Assembly: GCF_025725685.1 (NCBI RefSeq)
Contig: NZ_CP107008.1
Coordinates: 3,100,001 to 3,164,000 of the forward strand
Source: Halomonas sp. M4R1S46
Lineage (GTDB): Bacteria > Pseudomonadota > Gammaproteobacteria > Pseudomonadales > Halomonadaceae
DNA length: 64,000 nt
Direction of reading: 5' to 3'
Each line of letters begins with the position of its first letter. The first letter of the stretch is position 1. The notes under the pieces are model-generated. The model was not told where the DNA came from. It ran no database searches and saw only the letters and a list, made by a program, of their open reading frames with translations. The translations under genes were made by a program, and so were the position numbers. Positions 47,447-56,550 of the stretch are shown here, piece after piece.

Positions 47447-47519
47447 ATGTCAGCTTTGGGTCGTCAGTTGCTGCACCAGACCTATCTGGTATAGCCTGAA
47501 GTTAAGGATGCAGCCAAAA
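47447..47519. repeat. dispersed island repeat copy
   Basis: GTCAGCTTTGGGTCGTCAG is exact here, followed by TGCTGCACC, AGCCTGAAGTTAAGG and GCAGCCAAAAGCGG, aligning with the copy at 50452-50531. It fills the gap between two cargo ATPase genes. Confidence 0.85.
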
Positions 47520-47529
47520 GCGGAAATTA

Positions 47530-49827
47530 TTACTCCACATCTAATAAAGGCTTAAATAGATTAAGAAGTGCTGCATCATCAAATTGATACAAACCTTCTT
47601 TTCTATTGCCCAATGTCGGGGCATGGGCCTCTAACTCCGCCTCTTCCTCTTGAACTTCTAAAATGCGTGAATCTACAACCTCGATTGCCTTATCGATATC
47701 TGAACCCTCAATCCCTCTTCGTTCTCCTAGCTTTTTAAGCATCTCAATGTGATCTTGCAATGTTGATTCAGAATCAATATCTGAAACAATCTCGGACACA
47801 TCGTCAAACTCCCTTTGTATTAACTCTAAGAACACATCGTTCACGTCAGCGCTCAAGTGGCATCCCCATTCATCAATTGTGTCAGATATTCTTTCTAAGT
47901 CATCAGAAGCCAGGGATTGTTCAAGCATTAACTTGAAAGAGGATTCTAAAGCATCAGCCAATTCATCCGCACAAGAAAGTTCTTTATAATAATCACCATC
48001 CCTTAGTTTGTATATAAGCTCTACAGCTTCATCCCCATCTCTCCATGGACTTAAGCCGTCAACTGGGTTATAAGATAAAAATAACGCATAGCTCGAAAAT
48101 TCCTGGCATTTTGTTACCTGCCACCATTCCAGCAATAATAGGATTCTATCCGTATTAGAAAGGCCTGCTATACTTATGCTGTAGCCAATACTTGTTTCTT
48201 CCCGCTTCCACACAGGAAGTTCTAAAAACATTTTTGCTACATCCCTAAAAGAGATGGAATATGTTGTTAGTTGATACTCACCACTATTAAGTAATTTCTT
48301 TCCAAATGACCATAAAGCACTGGCCCAATCGGTACGTACAGCACAAGGTGGAAATTCAGATATTAAAGTTGGATCCATTAAATATTCTGACAAATAGTCC
48401 TTAAGCGAAGGGTTAATAAACGAAACTTTTCTATTGCTGATGGAAATAAAACTACCTTCCAATATTTTTAATGATTCCTCAAAGTCTTTTGGGCCGTAAG
48501 ATTCTCCATACTTCATAGACAAGCGAGCGTGCAGACCGTTATACACCGCTTCTAAATCGTCAGTAGAAACCCCGTATTCAGAGCAGAAAAACAAAGCTAA
48601 AAGGAGGTGTTGGCATCGTTTGGTAAGATGGTCTCGAAAAGCCGTATCCCACAGTCGCTGAGGATTATCTAACGCATCAAGAAAATATTTGGGGTATTCG
48701 TCTGGAGCAATATCTACAAATCTTGTTTCATCTGTCATCCACTCAATAATTCTTGGATTATAGTTTTTATGATCGACTACTTTTTTAATCACCCCATCCC
48801 TAAGAAGAGCTGATATGTATTGCCTGGGCACTTGAGAAACCACTAGATGATTGTATAGAATTCTAGCTTTAATATGGCGAGTATAAATCCCAACATCAAG
48901 TGTATATTTGCTTATATCAAGTACTGGGCTTGCCAAATGCTCAGAGCTACGCCTAGCTTCTTCAAATATGTATGCTCTAGTTGTGAGGACAAATCTTGCA
49001 TTTGCTGATTTTCTAATTCGGGTTAAAAACTTATATAAATCTGAATCCTTTTGTGAAAGGGCATGTTTATTTAATGCCACCCGGCCTAGAAAATCATCGA
49101 AAATAAATATTTGCTTTTTAGCATCATCTATTGATGAAAATCCATCATCAAGAAAACGAATGGCTTTTAGCTCCCAACCCTCAGAAATATAAGCAAATGA
49201 AAGCATTTCGGCCAAAGTTGTTTTACCTACACCGGGAGGTCCAGAAATAATGAGAACATGGTTTCTCTCAAGTATCTTCTGCCCCTCACCTAAACTTGGG
49301 TTAGGTGCATAAACTTTTAGCTTATCCTCTATTTCTCCTATAGTTAGGTTGTTATAAACGTGAGAAGCTGAATGAATGATTTGTTCGAGTACCGAGGCAC
49401 TCGCTAACCATAACTTTATGTGTGACTTTTCTACATCTGGGAATTTTCTTATTAATGCGTTTAAATCCTCTGGACCAAAAATATCACTTTCAGCAATATT
49501 ATCTTCACCTAAAGCCTCTACTAATTTAGTCTTCTTCATTGGAGATAAAGGGTGAGAGGTAACCAAAATGTACCTAGAGGCATTTAGCTTGTTAATTGCC
49601 TCCCTCTCACGCCTCATCCTACTTTTCAAGGTCGAGAACGGAGAACTTGAATAATGTTTTGCCTGTAGGACTGTTAGATTTGAGCCTTTAGAGTGCCGCC
49701 CATCCATTCCGCCATCTGGGCCTTCGGAGAATGCTTCAAACCTCACACCTAGCTCTTTACCAATTAAATCACGAGATAGGTCCTCAAAATCAGCAAAGCT
49801 AAGGTTTTTAAAATCGTAATAAGCCAC
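47530..49827 (-). CDS. Mrr-like nuclease fused to a STAND-type NTPase
   Basis: A 765-residue protein. Residues about 8-130 are a restriction-endonuclease-like domain: FEDLSRDLIG, GPDGGMDGR (Asp38/Asp42) and LQAKHY (Gln55, Lys57), the Mrr D...QxK set. Residues about 185-420 are a STAND/nSTAND3-like NTPase with Walker A GPPGVGKTT (196-204) and Walker B FIFDDF (241-246), and TRAYIFEEARR as sensor. The remainder is a helical, repeat-like sensor region. The architecture matches Avs-type anti-phage receptors, in which phage-protein binding triggers the nuclease. GTG start with AGGA upstream. Confidence 0.85.
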   Translation of the reverse strand: MAYYDFKNLSFADFEDLSRDLIGKELGVRFEAFSEGPDGGMDGRHSKGSNLTVLQAKHYSSSPFSTLKSRMRREREAINKLNASRYILVTSHPLSPMKKTKLVEALGEDNIAESDIFGPEDLNALIRKFPDVEKSHIKLWLASASVLEQIIHSASHVYNNLTIGEIEDKLKVYAPNPSLGEGQKILERNHVLIISGPPGVGKTTLAEMLSFAYISEGWELKAIRFLDDGFSSIDDAKKQIFIFDDFLGRVALNKHALSQKDSDLYKFLTRIRKSANARFVLTTRAYIFEEARRSSEHLASPVLDISKYTLDVGIYTRHIKARILYNHLVVSQVPRQYISALLRDGVIKKVVDHKNYNPRIIEWMTDETRFVDIAPDEYPKYFLDALDNPQRLWDTAFRDHLTKRCQHLLLALFFCSEYGVSTDDLEAVYNGLHARLSMKYGESYGPKDFEESLKILEGSFISISNRKVSFINPSLKDYLSEYLMDPTLISEFPPCAVRTDWASALWSFGKKLLNSGEYQLTTYSISFRDVAKMFLELPVWKREETSIGYSISIAGLSNTDRILLLLEWWQVTKCQEFSSYALFLSYNPVDGLSPWRDGDEAVELIYKLRDGDYYKELSCADELADALESSFKLMLEQSLASDDLERISDTIDEWGCHLSADVNDVFLELIQREFDDVSEIVSDIDSESTLQDHIEMLKKLGERRGIEGSDIDKAIEVVDSRILEVQEEEAELEAHAPTLGNRKEGLYQFDDAALLNLFKPLLDVE

Positions 49828-49829
49828 TG

Positions 49830-50042
49830 CTAATTCCTATTACTGATCAAAAGTAGACACAAATATTTCTTCAAGCTCTGAAACCCATGAGACCCATGAG
49901 ACCCGGCTTCAGAAGCGCCGTCGCGCGGCAGACACATATTCGGGGACAGACTCTCATTTCTATGCCAATTAAAGAAAGAGGCATGGCTCCCCTTTAGCTT
50001 TCCTAGCTTTTCAATTTCCTCTTGGAACATTTTCATATCCAT
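49830..50042 (-). CDS. short ORF, probably truncated
   Basis: A 70-codon frame; only the first 35 residues (MDMKMFQEEIEKLGKLKGSH) look natural, and the rest runs through a CGGGGACAGACTC motif and the promoter region of the next gene. It is bounded upstream by attC-like site 9, so it may be the stub of a lost cassette gene. Confidence 0.3.
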   Translation of the reverse strand: MDMKMFQEEIEKLGKLKGSHASFFNWHRNESLSPNMCLPRDGASEAGSHGSHGFQSLKKYLCLLLISNRN

Positions 50043-50052
50043 AGAGAATTAC

Positions 50053-50123
50053 CTATAACGCCGCGCACACCGGCGCGAGCTTGCGAGCGTCCGTAGGCAG
50101 CGTAGTGCTGCGCTTGGTTATGT
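50053..50123 (-). repeat. attC-like site 9
   Basis: Minus-strand ACATAAC ... GTTATAG, 71 bp, with the dyad AAGCGCAGCACTACGCTGCC / GCGCCGGTGTGCGCGGC. It follows the gene at 50141 by 18 bp. Confidence 0.7.
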
Positions 50124-50140
50124 GGGATATAAGCTGCCAT

Positions 50141-50380
50141 TTAATGTTTTCGCCGATTTGTTTCAAAACCACCACCTAACACCTGATACATCGCATCTCT
50201 CTTAGTACCTTTTTTCCCATTTTTAGCATTCTTCTTCGTGCGCGCACTAGCGAGCTTATTTTTACGGCGCTCTTCCTTCCTCATCAAAAGTACGCGAGTG
50301 GCTTCAGCATAGGAAAGGTGAGGATTTTCCGACAGAATTCTCTTGATTTTTTTGTCGTTTCGCTCGTCGACTTTCTTCAT
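50141..50380 (-). CDS. cassette gene: small basic protein
   Basis: A 79-residue very Lys/Arg-rich protein (ERNDKKIKRILSENPHLSY, MRKEERRKNKLASARTKKN) that probably binds nucleic acid. AAAGGAAAT precedes the ATG at 50378-50380. It ends just before attC-like site 9. Family unknown. Confidence 0.55.
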   Translation of the reverse strand: MKKVDERNDKKIKRILSENPHLSYAEATRVLLMRKEERRKNKLASARTKKNAKNGKKGTKRDAMYQVLGGGFETNRRKH

Positions 50381-50401
50381 ATTTCCTTTACACACTGATT
50401 A

Positions 50402-50531
50402 TCGCGCCGAATGCATAACACCAATGAACGAGTCAGCAGCATTTTCTTCCATGTCAGCTTTGGGTCGTCAGATGCCGCACCTTTCCCATCAGCGTAGGCT
50501 AAAGCTTCCCATTCGGCCAAGAGCGGCTATT
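50402..50531. repeat. dispersed island repeat, best full copy
   Basis: Contains ATAACACCAATGAACGAG, then GTCAGCTTTGGGTCGTCAG, ATGCCGCACC, CATCAGCGTAGGCTAAAGC and TTCGGCCAAGAGCGGCTATT in order. It serves as the reference for the family. Confidence 0.85.
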
Positions 50532-50546
50532 GAGATTTTCCTGATG

Positions 50547-50623
50547 TATAATGCCCGCCTCACGCGCCGGTTTGGGGCCGCGAAGCGGCGGAAAATCGGT
50601 CGCAGTGCAGCCGACTGTTAGCT
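50547..50623 (-). repeat. attC-like site 10 (degenerate)
   Basis: Minus-strand AGCTAAC ... CATTATA with the arms CGCCGCTTCGCGGC and CCGGCGCGTGAGGCG. The right box CATTATA is shared with the attC-like part of the 170-bp repeats, suggesting a subfamily. Confidence 0.55.
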
Positions 50624-50630
50624 TACTGGC

Positions 50631-50837
50631 CTAAGTTGATAGCATTTCATCTACAAGATCCTGCAGTGCTTCAGACCAAAGGCCAGAATCCCAGGAACTC
50701 TCTAGAGCCCTTGATACTGTAAGAGGGTTCTTATTCAAACCGCCAGCATTATCGTAATATGCAGCCGCTTGATCCACATGCTGTTTCCATAGATCACCCT
50801 TTTCGGACAATCGGGGACAATCGGGGACAGGCACCAA
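50631..50837 (-). pseudogene. 3' stub of a lost cassette gene
   Basis: The last 55 codons (GDLWKQHVDQAAAYYDNAG ... SEALQDLVDEMLST) look like a natural helical C-terminus, but upstream the frame enters the tandem GGGACAATC repeats, where the original 5' part is missing. Confidence 0.4.
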
Positions 50838-50898
50838 TTATTCTCACGGGACAATCGGGGACACGGGACAATCGGGGACAGGCACCAATTATTCTCAC
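50810..50898. repeat. tandem short repeat at a rearrangement junction
   Basis: The unit ACAATCGGGGACAGGCACC with AATTATTCTCAC occurs twice, with extra GGGACAATCGGGGAC units between. It abuts the first recD fragment exactly, so it marks a recombination junction. Confidence 0.8.
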
Positions 50899-51108
50899 GC
50901 GATGACGGTGCACAAGTCCCAGGGCTCGGAGTTCACCCACGCCGCTTTGGTGCTGCCCGACACGCCGAACCCCATCCTCACCCGGGAGCTGGTCTACACC
51001 GGCATCACCCACGCCCGCCACTGGCTAACGCTGGTGGAAACCGGCCGCGGCCAGCTGATGGACGCGGCGCTGCGGCGAGTGATACGGGTGAGTGGGCTGG
51101 GGGTCTGA
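50899..51108 (+). pseudogene. recD: recD 3' fragment, copy 1
   Basis: The frame reads MTVHKSQGSEFTHAALVLP, then NPILTRELVYTGITHARHW and ends ...VIRVSGLGV with TGA. This is helicase motifs V-VI and the C-terminus of exodeoxyribonuclease V alpha. The rest of recD is absent. It is about 95% identical to 52196-52400. Confidence 0.9.
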
Positions 51109-51152
51109 AGGCCCCCTCTTGCTCGGGAAGGTTGGAAGCCGCGCCAACGCGC

Positions 51153-52004
51153 TCACCCGATTTCAAAAGACGCCACGCCAAAGAGGCGAGCTAACGGCAG
51201 GTCGGGGATCTCCCCTCGGTACATTCGGGCGGTTTCAAACGACACCCTCATGCCATGCTTCTCGGCCAATGCCACCGCCGCTGGGTTGACGGCTGGCACA
51301 TCAAGAAAAACGGGGTCCGATGGCTTCGTGTGGGCCTTCAAGGCGAGAAAAAGCGACTCGGCCAATGCCGGGCTGTCCGCCAACAGGGGGCCGACCTTGT
51401 ACCCGTTCCGGCATTGCCGGATGACCCCATAACCAGCCAGCCTGTCATCCTGCATCACGCCAAGCGCATGACCATCAGGCTGGCTAATCCAGGCGCGTGT
51501 GAACTGTTCCCTGTTGGCAGGGAAAAAGGGCCGGTCATAGGCGGCAAGGGTCTCGAAAGGCAGGCTAGATAGCTCGACAATGCCCGCCTGCCGGGGAGCC
51601 TTGCCGCCCCCCGTTCCCTCGTAGCGGATGTTGCGATAGGCCAGCGTGAAACCGGATTTCCGGTAGTTTTCCTGCTGATCGACGACGCCATCAAGGCCTA
51701 TGTTGTGGCCTTGGAGATAGTCGATGCCCGCCTTCCAGAGTTGAAGCCCATACCCTTGCCCGCGGTATTCCGGCTTGACGATATAGAAGCCGAGAAAACC
51801 GAAGGCGTCGTCGTATTTGATCACAGAGAGGGTGGCGATGGGCTCATCGCCCAGCAGGCCGATGAGGAAACCCTTCGGGTCGGCGGCAAAATAGCAGTCG
51901 GCATCGTGAAGCCCGGGATTCCAGCCTTCCTGTGCGGCCCATTCCATCGCGAGGTCCACCTCTTCGCGACGCATCACCCTGATCCTGTAGCGGTTATCGT
52001 TCAT
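51153..52004 (-). CDS. GNAT N-acetyltransferase with C-terminal YitH/HsrE-type domain
   Basis: A 283-residue cytoplasmic acetyltransferase. The N-terminal GNAT domain (about 8-130) has the acetyl-CoA loop VKPEYRGQGYGLQLW and the EEVDLAMEWAAQEGWNPGL opening. The C-terminal half (about 150-275, FPANREQFTRAWISQPDG, VPAVNPAAVALAEKHGM) matches the Acetyltransf_18 type. Substrate unknown. The gene is flanked by two recD fragments in direct orientation. Confidence 0.92.
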   Translation of the reverse strand: MNDNRYRIRVMRREEVDLAMEWAAQEGWNPGLHDADCYFAADPKGFLIGLLGDEPIATLSVIKYDDAFGFLGFYIVKPEYRGQGYGLQLWKAGIDYLQGHNIGLDGVVDQQENYRKSGFTLAYRNIRYEGTGGGKAPRQAGIVELSSLPFETLAAYDRPFFPANREQFTRAWISQPDGHALGVMQDDRLAGYGVIRQCRNGYKVGPLLADSPALAESLFLALKAHTKPSDPVFLDVPAVNPAAVALAEKHGMRVSFETARMYRGEIPDLPLARLFGVASFEIG

Positions 52005-52088
52005 TGGCGGCTCTGCCAGTCATGAAGACGCCCTGATAGCTTAGAAGCTACCTCGGGGACAGGCCCGATGTATCCCTCGCCTGCCTCA

Positions 52089-52405
52089 CACGATGACAGG
52101 GGCAGCCTGCTGCGGATGGCCTTCCCCGCCAGCGACGGCAGCGAGCGCATCAAGTGGGTACTGCCCTCGCGCCTGCAATCAGTGGAGACGGTGCACGCGA
52201 TGACGGTGCACAAGTCCCAGGGCTCGGAGTTCACCCACGCCGCCCTGGTGCTGCCCGACGCGCCGAACCCCATCCTCACCCGGGAGCTGGTCTACACCGG
52301 CATCACCCGCCCCGCCACTGGCTGACGCTGGTGGAAACCGGCCGCGGCCAGTTGATGGACGCGGCGCAGCGGCGGGTGATGCGGGTGAGTGGGTTGGGGA
52401 GTTGA
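52089..52405 (+). pseudogene. recD: recD 3' fragment, copy 2, frameshifted
   Basis: A longer stretch than copy 1: GSLLRMAFPASDGSERIKW, PSRLQSVETVHAMTVHKSQ, TRELVYTGIT, then a one-base loss at about 52306 (ACCCGCCCC against ACCCACGCCC) causes a frameshift. Beyond it, the sequence still encodes the remaining tail in another frame. No start or upstream part is present. Confidence 0.9.
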
Positions 52406-52516
52406 TAGGCATCGGCTCCCCTATTTAATATTTAACCCAAGTTTGATGTTCGCTCACGATCAGCAGTGGATATGTTTCAAACAGCAATCCTTCTGCCCAG
52501 CTCTACTTCCCATACC

Positions 52517-55500
52517 CTAAGGTGAAACAAAAAACTTTACTTCAATATCTAAGCCTGCAGCTGTTGACATCCAGCTATCCAGCAACTGATAGGCCTGCAA
52601 TGAAGTTGGTGCTGCTGGGCTTCCACCCTCAAACTGTTGAACAAAGTGTTTTTTTGAAAACCCATTACCAACAACAATCCAAATTTCTTTTCTTACAGCT
52701 GATGACCGCCGTCGACTGGCAATACACTTTTGCACTTCAGCCACCTTTCCCTCTCTAACATTCTGATCATCTTGAGGGTTATCAAACCTCTTCCTATCAT
52801 AGAGCCGAACCCTTTCTTGAAGAAAAGGATTGCTATTCACGGTCGGCCAGTGACTTAGGAGATTAGTATAATTCCCCGGCTTCAGTTCTAAATCATGCGA
52901 CACCGCATGCTCAATATTCTTAATTGCTTGCCCACCAACTTCAGCAATAGAACCAGCAGCCGACCCTGGATTCTCTGAATCTCCACATTTAACGTGAACA
53001 AACACTAACTTATCTGAAGATGAAAGAACAAAATCTGAGTGTTCGACCCCCATGTCAGAACAGAGAATCAAATCCACATTTGGTATGTATTGATAAAATG
53101 GCCCACAATTATCGGGACTAAACCCAACACTACTAACAAACTTCAATTTATCAATAAAGTAAAAGATAGAATATTGGCTGAACTCATCACTTTGGACGTT
53201 ACCAGAATCCTTTTCACTTAGATTGGAAGAACTCAACTCGCTGAGCGGTATCAGCGCCCCACCTAGTTTAGTTTCAGATATTTTCCCATCCAACTGAGAA
53301 GGAAGTCTCACCCTAAAGAAATTCCCATCAGCATAGGTCAAGCCATTGGGATACAGAGCCTTTATTTTTACTCCATTTAAAATCTCAAGCCATGATTTTT
53401 GATATTGAGGGCAGACAACAGACTCATTACCTTCAAATTTAAGCCGCTCTTCCTTTTCATCATAAAAAACCAAATAACGATCCCCAGACCCAATTAGATC
53501 AACCCCACCATTATACTCAGCATACTGAAACCCAGGACCTATTGAATATTGACTTGAACCCGAAAAAACCTCAACATCTGTATCAAAATGAGAAAAATCA
53601 AACAGTATTGACACTGGATCATTTTCAGGAATTTCGTATACAGGCTTAGAAAAAGAATTAAGAAAGCTGCTCTTTAAAGCTCTAGTAGAATTCATTACTT
53701 TATGAGCATCATCTATCCACTCCATGAGCCTTGGCAAAGAAAAGTTTCTAACCTTCTGATCTGAAACCCTCCCCGACCCCATACCCAAATAGTAACTACT
53801 CCTTCTTTTATTATCTTGCCCTATATTATCCACTTTAAGTGTAGTGAATGCATAAGTGGAATGCGCTTGATCAGTAATGGTTTTTTCCAAATCACCACTT
53901 TTCATTGACATGCCTGCAGGTTTTGTTTCTGCGCTTGTTATCGCAATAGTATGAGCTTCTTTTGTTCTAGTACGCTCCTCTCTACTTGCCATCTTAAGAA
54001 GCTCATCAACATTCACAGCGGCCCCTAAACCCAGCTCTTTTCTATAGCTATATTTTTGGCTCCTGCTATCATATATGGCAACCAAATCATCAAGCTCTCT
54101 TACTACCAAAACCTCAAATGAAGGCTGAAAAAACAACTCGTATTTTAAAAGCTTTGAATTATTAAAGCTCACTGAGAGCAATATTTCCGCACCACAACAA
54201 TCCTCTCTCCTTTCAACCAGATCACCTTCCTTTGTGTATTGCCAATACATTTCATCCATCATGGCCGGCAAGGTAAACTCACTGCTTTTTTTTACAAAAC
54301 ATACCGAAGCCAGTGGAATATTCAAGGAGCTTTCCGGGTCAAACTCCTTAAGATTAAACCTCTTCTTGAAGGAGGAATCGAAATAGCTATATTCCGGAAA
54401 AGCCTCTAAATAACTATCAATCAATGACGCTGTGTTTAATGACTTAAGAAACTTATGAGATGATTTTCTATCCGCGATGGACTCATCAAATTTACGATAA
54501 TTATTCCACAACTTTTCGTTCGAGCCAGTGTCAATCTCAATGACATTAGGAATATAGTTATCATAAATACGAACGACTCTACCAACAGTTTGAACAAGTT
54601 CCCTTCCGCTAGATACGGGATAGGTTAAAACCAAGGTTTTAGCGTGTGGTATATCGACTCCTTCATCTAACTTCCTTTGATGGACAAGAACCTGCCAGTC
54701 TTGCTCTGCAACCTTTCTTGGAACTGAAGATTTCAGGTTTTCATTATCACCCCCCTTAAAAGAATCATGTATGGCCAGCGTTTTAAACTTCCGACTCAAC
54801 AACCCATAGTATCGTTCAACTTCTGCACCCGTATCACACTTAACAATACATACTGTACCTTTTTGATCGACTAACCTTTGAGAAACAGCATCTAAAACTT
54901 GAGCCTCATTAATCGTAGAGAACACTGGGTCTCGTAGGACGCCATCATTCAACGCCTTTTTAAAGGTAAATATATAACTCGACTTTGGATCGATATCGAA
55001 TTGAAATAGGTCATTTCGGTAAGGTGTTGCCGTGATAATAATCTTATATTTTTCAAGACTTCTGGAGATATGACTCCAAACGGGAGAAGGCTCAGAATGT
55101 CCTTCATCAACCACTAGCACATCAATATTTCTTTTTAGTGCCTCGAACTTCTCATCCGACATGGTTTGAAGCTTTTGGAAGGTTGACACATAAATACCAT
55201 TTTTTGATGTGTCATCCACTTTATTGAAAACTTCCTTCAACACCAAGCTATGATCTGGCCATATTTTGTCAAAAAAACCCTTCTTGATTTCTCTGTACAA
55301 TTGATCACAAACAGCTCTTCTATGACAAAGAACTAGGATGCTGTTATTTTCAGAAAAATGTGAGATGGTGGCTATAACACCACTTTTACCGGCACCGGTA
55401 GGAAGGCTCAGCAAACATGACTTTTCAGATTTTGGTTTTGAAAGATAACCAAATGCCGTCTTCACACTCTCCTGCTGGCATAGCCTAAGAGCGCCCCACA

Positions 55501-55534
55501 ACTTATCTTCTAATGCTGTTCCCTGGATATTCAC
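52517..55534 (-). CDS. SF2 DEAD/DEAH-type helicase fused to a C-terminal nuclease-like domain
   Basis: A 1005-residue protein. Helicase motifs: I LPTGAGKS (44-51), II VVDEGH (141-146), III TATPYR (168-173), VI VQTVGRVVR (about 312-320). The middle is unassigned. Near 830-870, VEHSDFVLSSSDKLVFVHVK then AGSIAEVGGQAIKN fits a PD-(D/E)xK-like core (Asp, then His-Val-Lys), suggesting DNA cleavage. It starts with GTG after GAGG. The combination and location point to a single-protein restriction or anti-phage function, not tested. Confidence 0.8.
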   Translation of the reverse strand: MNIQGTALEDKLWGALRLCQQESVKTAFGYLSKPKSEKSCLLSLPTGAGKSGVIATISHFSENNSILVLCHRRAVCDQLYREIKKGFFDKIWPDHSLVLKEVFNKVDDTSKNGIYVSTFQKLQTMSDEKFEALKRNIDVLVVDEGHSEPSPVWSHISRSLEKYKIIITATPYRNDLFQFDIDPKSSYIFTFKKALNDGVLRDPVFSTINEAQVLDAVSQRLVDQKGTVCIVKCDTGAEVERYYGLLSRKFKTLAIHDSFKGGDNENLKSSVPRKVAEQDWQVLVHQRKLDEGVDIPHAKTLVLTYPVSSGRELVQTVGRVVRIYDNYIPNVIEIDTGSNEKLWNNYRKFDESIADRKSSHKFLKSLNTASLIDSYLEAFPEYSYFDSSFKKRFNLKEFDPESSLNIPLASVCFVKKSSEFTLPAMMDEMYWQYTKEGDLVERREDCCGAEILLSVSFNNSKLLKYELFFQPSFEVLVVRELDDLVAIYDSRSQKYSYRKELGLGAAVNVDELLKMASREERTRTKEAHTIAITSAETKPAGMSMKSGDLEKTITDQAHSTYAFTTLKVDNIGQDNKRRSSYYLGMGSGRVSDQKVRNFSLPRLMEWIDDAHKVMNSTRALKSSFLNSFSKPVYEIPENDPVSILFDFSHFDTDVEVFSGSSQYSIGPGFQYAEYNGGVDLIGSGDRYLVFYDEKEERLKFEGNESVVCPQYQKSWLEILNGVKIKALYPNGLTYADGNFFRVRLPSQLDGKISETKLGGALIPLSELSSSNLSEKDSGNVQSDEFSQYSIFYFIDKLKFVSSVGFSPDNCGPFYQYIPNVDLILCSDMGVEHSDFVLSSSDKLVFVHVKCGDSENPGSAAGSIAEVGGQAIKNIEHAVSHDLELKPGNYTNLLSHWPTVNSNPFLQERVRLYDRKRFDNPQDDQNVREGKVAEVQKCIASRRRSSAVRKEIWIVVGNGFSKKHFVQQFEGGSPAAPTSLQAYQLLDSWMSTAAGLDIEVKFFVSP

Positions 55535-55894
55535 AACCAGCCTCTTAAAATATTTTCTTACAATTTAACTTTTTATGGACTTACCTTTATTTTTCTTTTA
55601 ATCGTCGCGAAAAAACCTACTTCAAACCCAACACTGACTAGCAACTAGGCAGATTGATTTTCCTAACTGACAGATACTTACACTTGCTTTGCTTGGGCAG
55701 CATTTGAAATACTCAATTACCAGCCACCCCGAACGACTTATTAATTACAACAACTTACCCTGACTGCCTTAATCTTATGAGTTTCACAATGCCTGCTTTG
55801 GGTCGCCAGCTGCCGAATTCTATTTATCAGCATAGACTAACATTCCTCATTCTGCAGAGCGGACCTTCATCGCATTCTACAAAAATGTTCACCA
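55535..55894. other. gap with a dispersed-repeat copy
   Basis: AT-rich promoter sequence for the helicase gene near 55540-55620. A repeat copy at 55788-55867 (GCCTGCTTTGGGTCGCCAGC, TCAGCATAGACTAACATTCC, GCAGAGCGGACC). No gene. Confidence 0.6.
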
Positions 55895-56542
55895 TCATTC
55901 GCTCGAGGCATGAGCGTCGGCTGCATGGTTTCGTTGGGCATACTCCGCTGGAACTCGGACCATCTGGCAGTCAGCAGCCAATGGCTGAATGATCCAGTTA
56001 ATGTTTCTTATTACACACATCCGATCATACAGACTATGCACTAAACAAAGATGCGCAAGATCATTGCTCATCAATATTTGAATCTGCCGCATCCGTTCAC
56101 GTTTGGAAGGGTTGCTATGGAATAATTCTCCATTGAACAAGACATCTATCATTTCGTCTGACTTGATGCCGTGCCATTCATGCAGGAACCCCGCATTTCT
56201 CCACTGCTCTTTGTTGCACTTAAGGCACTTATGCAGCCGGCCATCTGTACAGTGCTTACCAAGAAGCGAGGATATCTTGAAATATTCCGTGGTCTCCTTC
56301 TGACCCCAAAAGAAACGGAAATCCAAGTAGAAACCCTTTAACCGGTGCACTTCGACGCCGCACCCTTGTCCCGACACCTTACCATCTCCATGCTTTGTAA
56401 ATCCGCCGCCAAGCACAACCCCCTGATTCTTTAATGACTCCCAATTTTTCCAGAGCTCTCGAAACTTTAGTCGGAACAGTTCCATTTGTTCTAAAGTTTC
56501 ATCGTGCATCTCCGTGGTCAGTGGTATTAGCGTATCTGCCAT
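55895..56542 (-). CDS. cassette gene: hypothetical 215-residue protein
   Basis: Soluble protein with a central CxxC-like pair (HKCLKCNKEQWRNAGF) and FLHEWHGIKSDEMIDVLFN. It may bind zinc. The start ATG (56540-56542) is chosen because the frame before it crosses attC-like site 11. The C-terminus (PAEYAQRNHAADAHASSE) appears to read into an attC half (GCCCAAC). No family recognised. Confidence 0.55.
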   Translation of the reverse strand: MADTLIPLTTEMHDETLEQMELFRLKFRELWKNWESLKNQGVVLGGGFTKHGDGKVSGQGCGVEVHRLKGFYLDFRFFWGQKETTEYFKISSLLGKHCTDGRLHKCLKCNKEQWRNAGFLHEWHGIKSDEMIDVLFNGELFHSNPSKRERMRQIQILMSNDLAHLCLVHSLYDRMCVIRNINWIIQPLAADCQMVRVPAEYAQRNHAADAHASSE

Positions 56543-56550
56543 ATTCTTAT

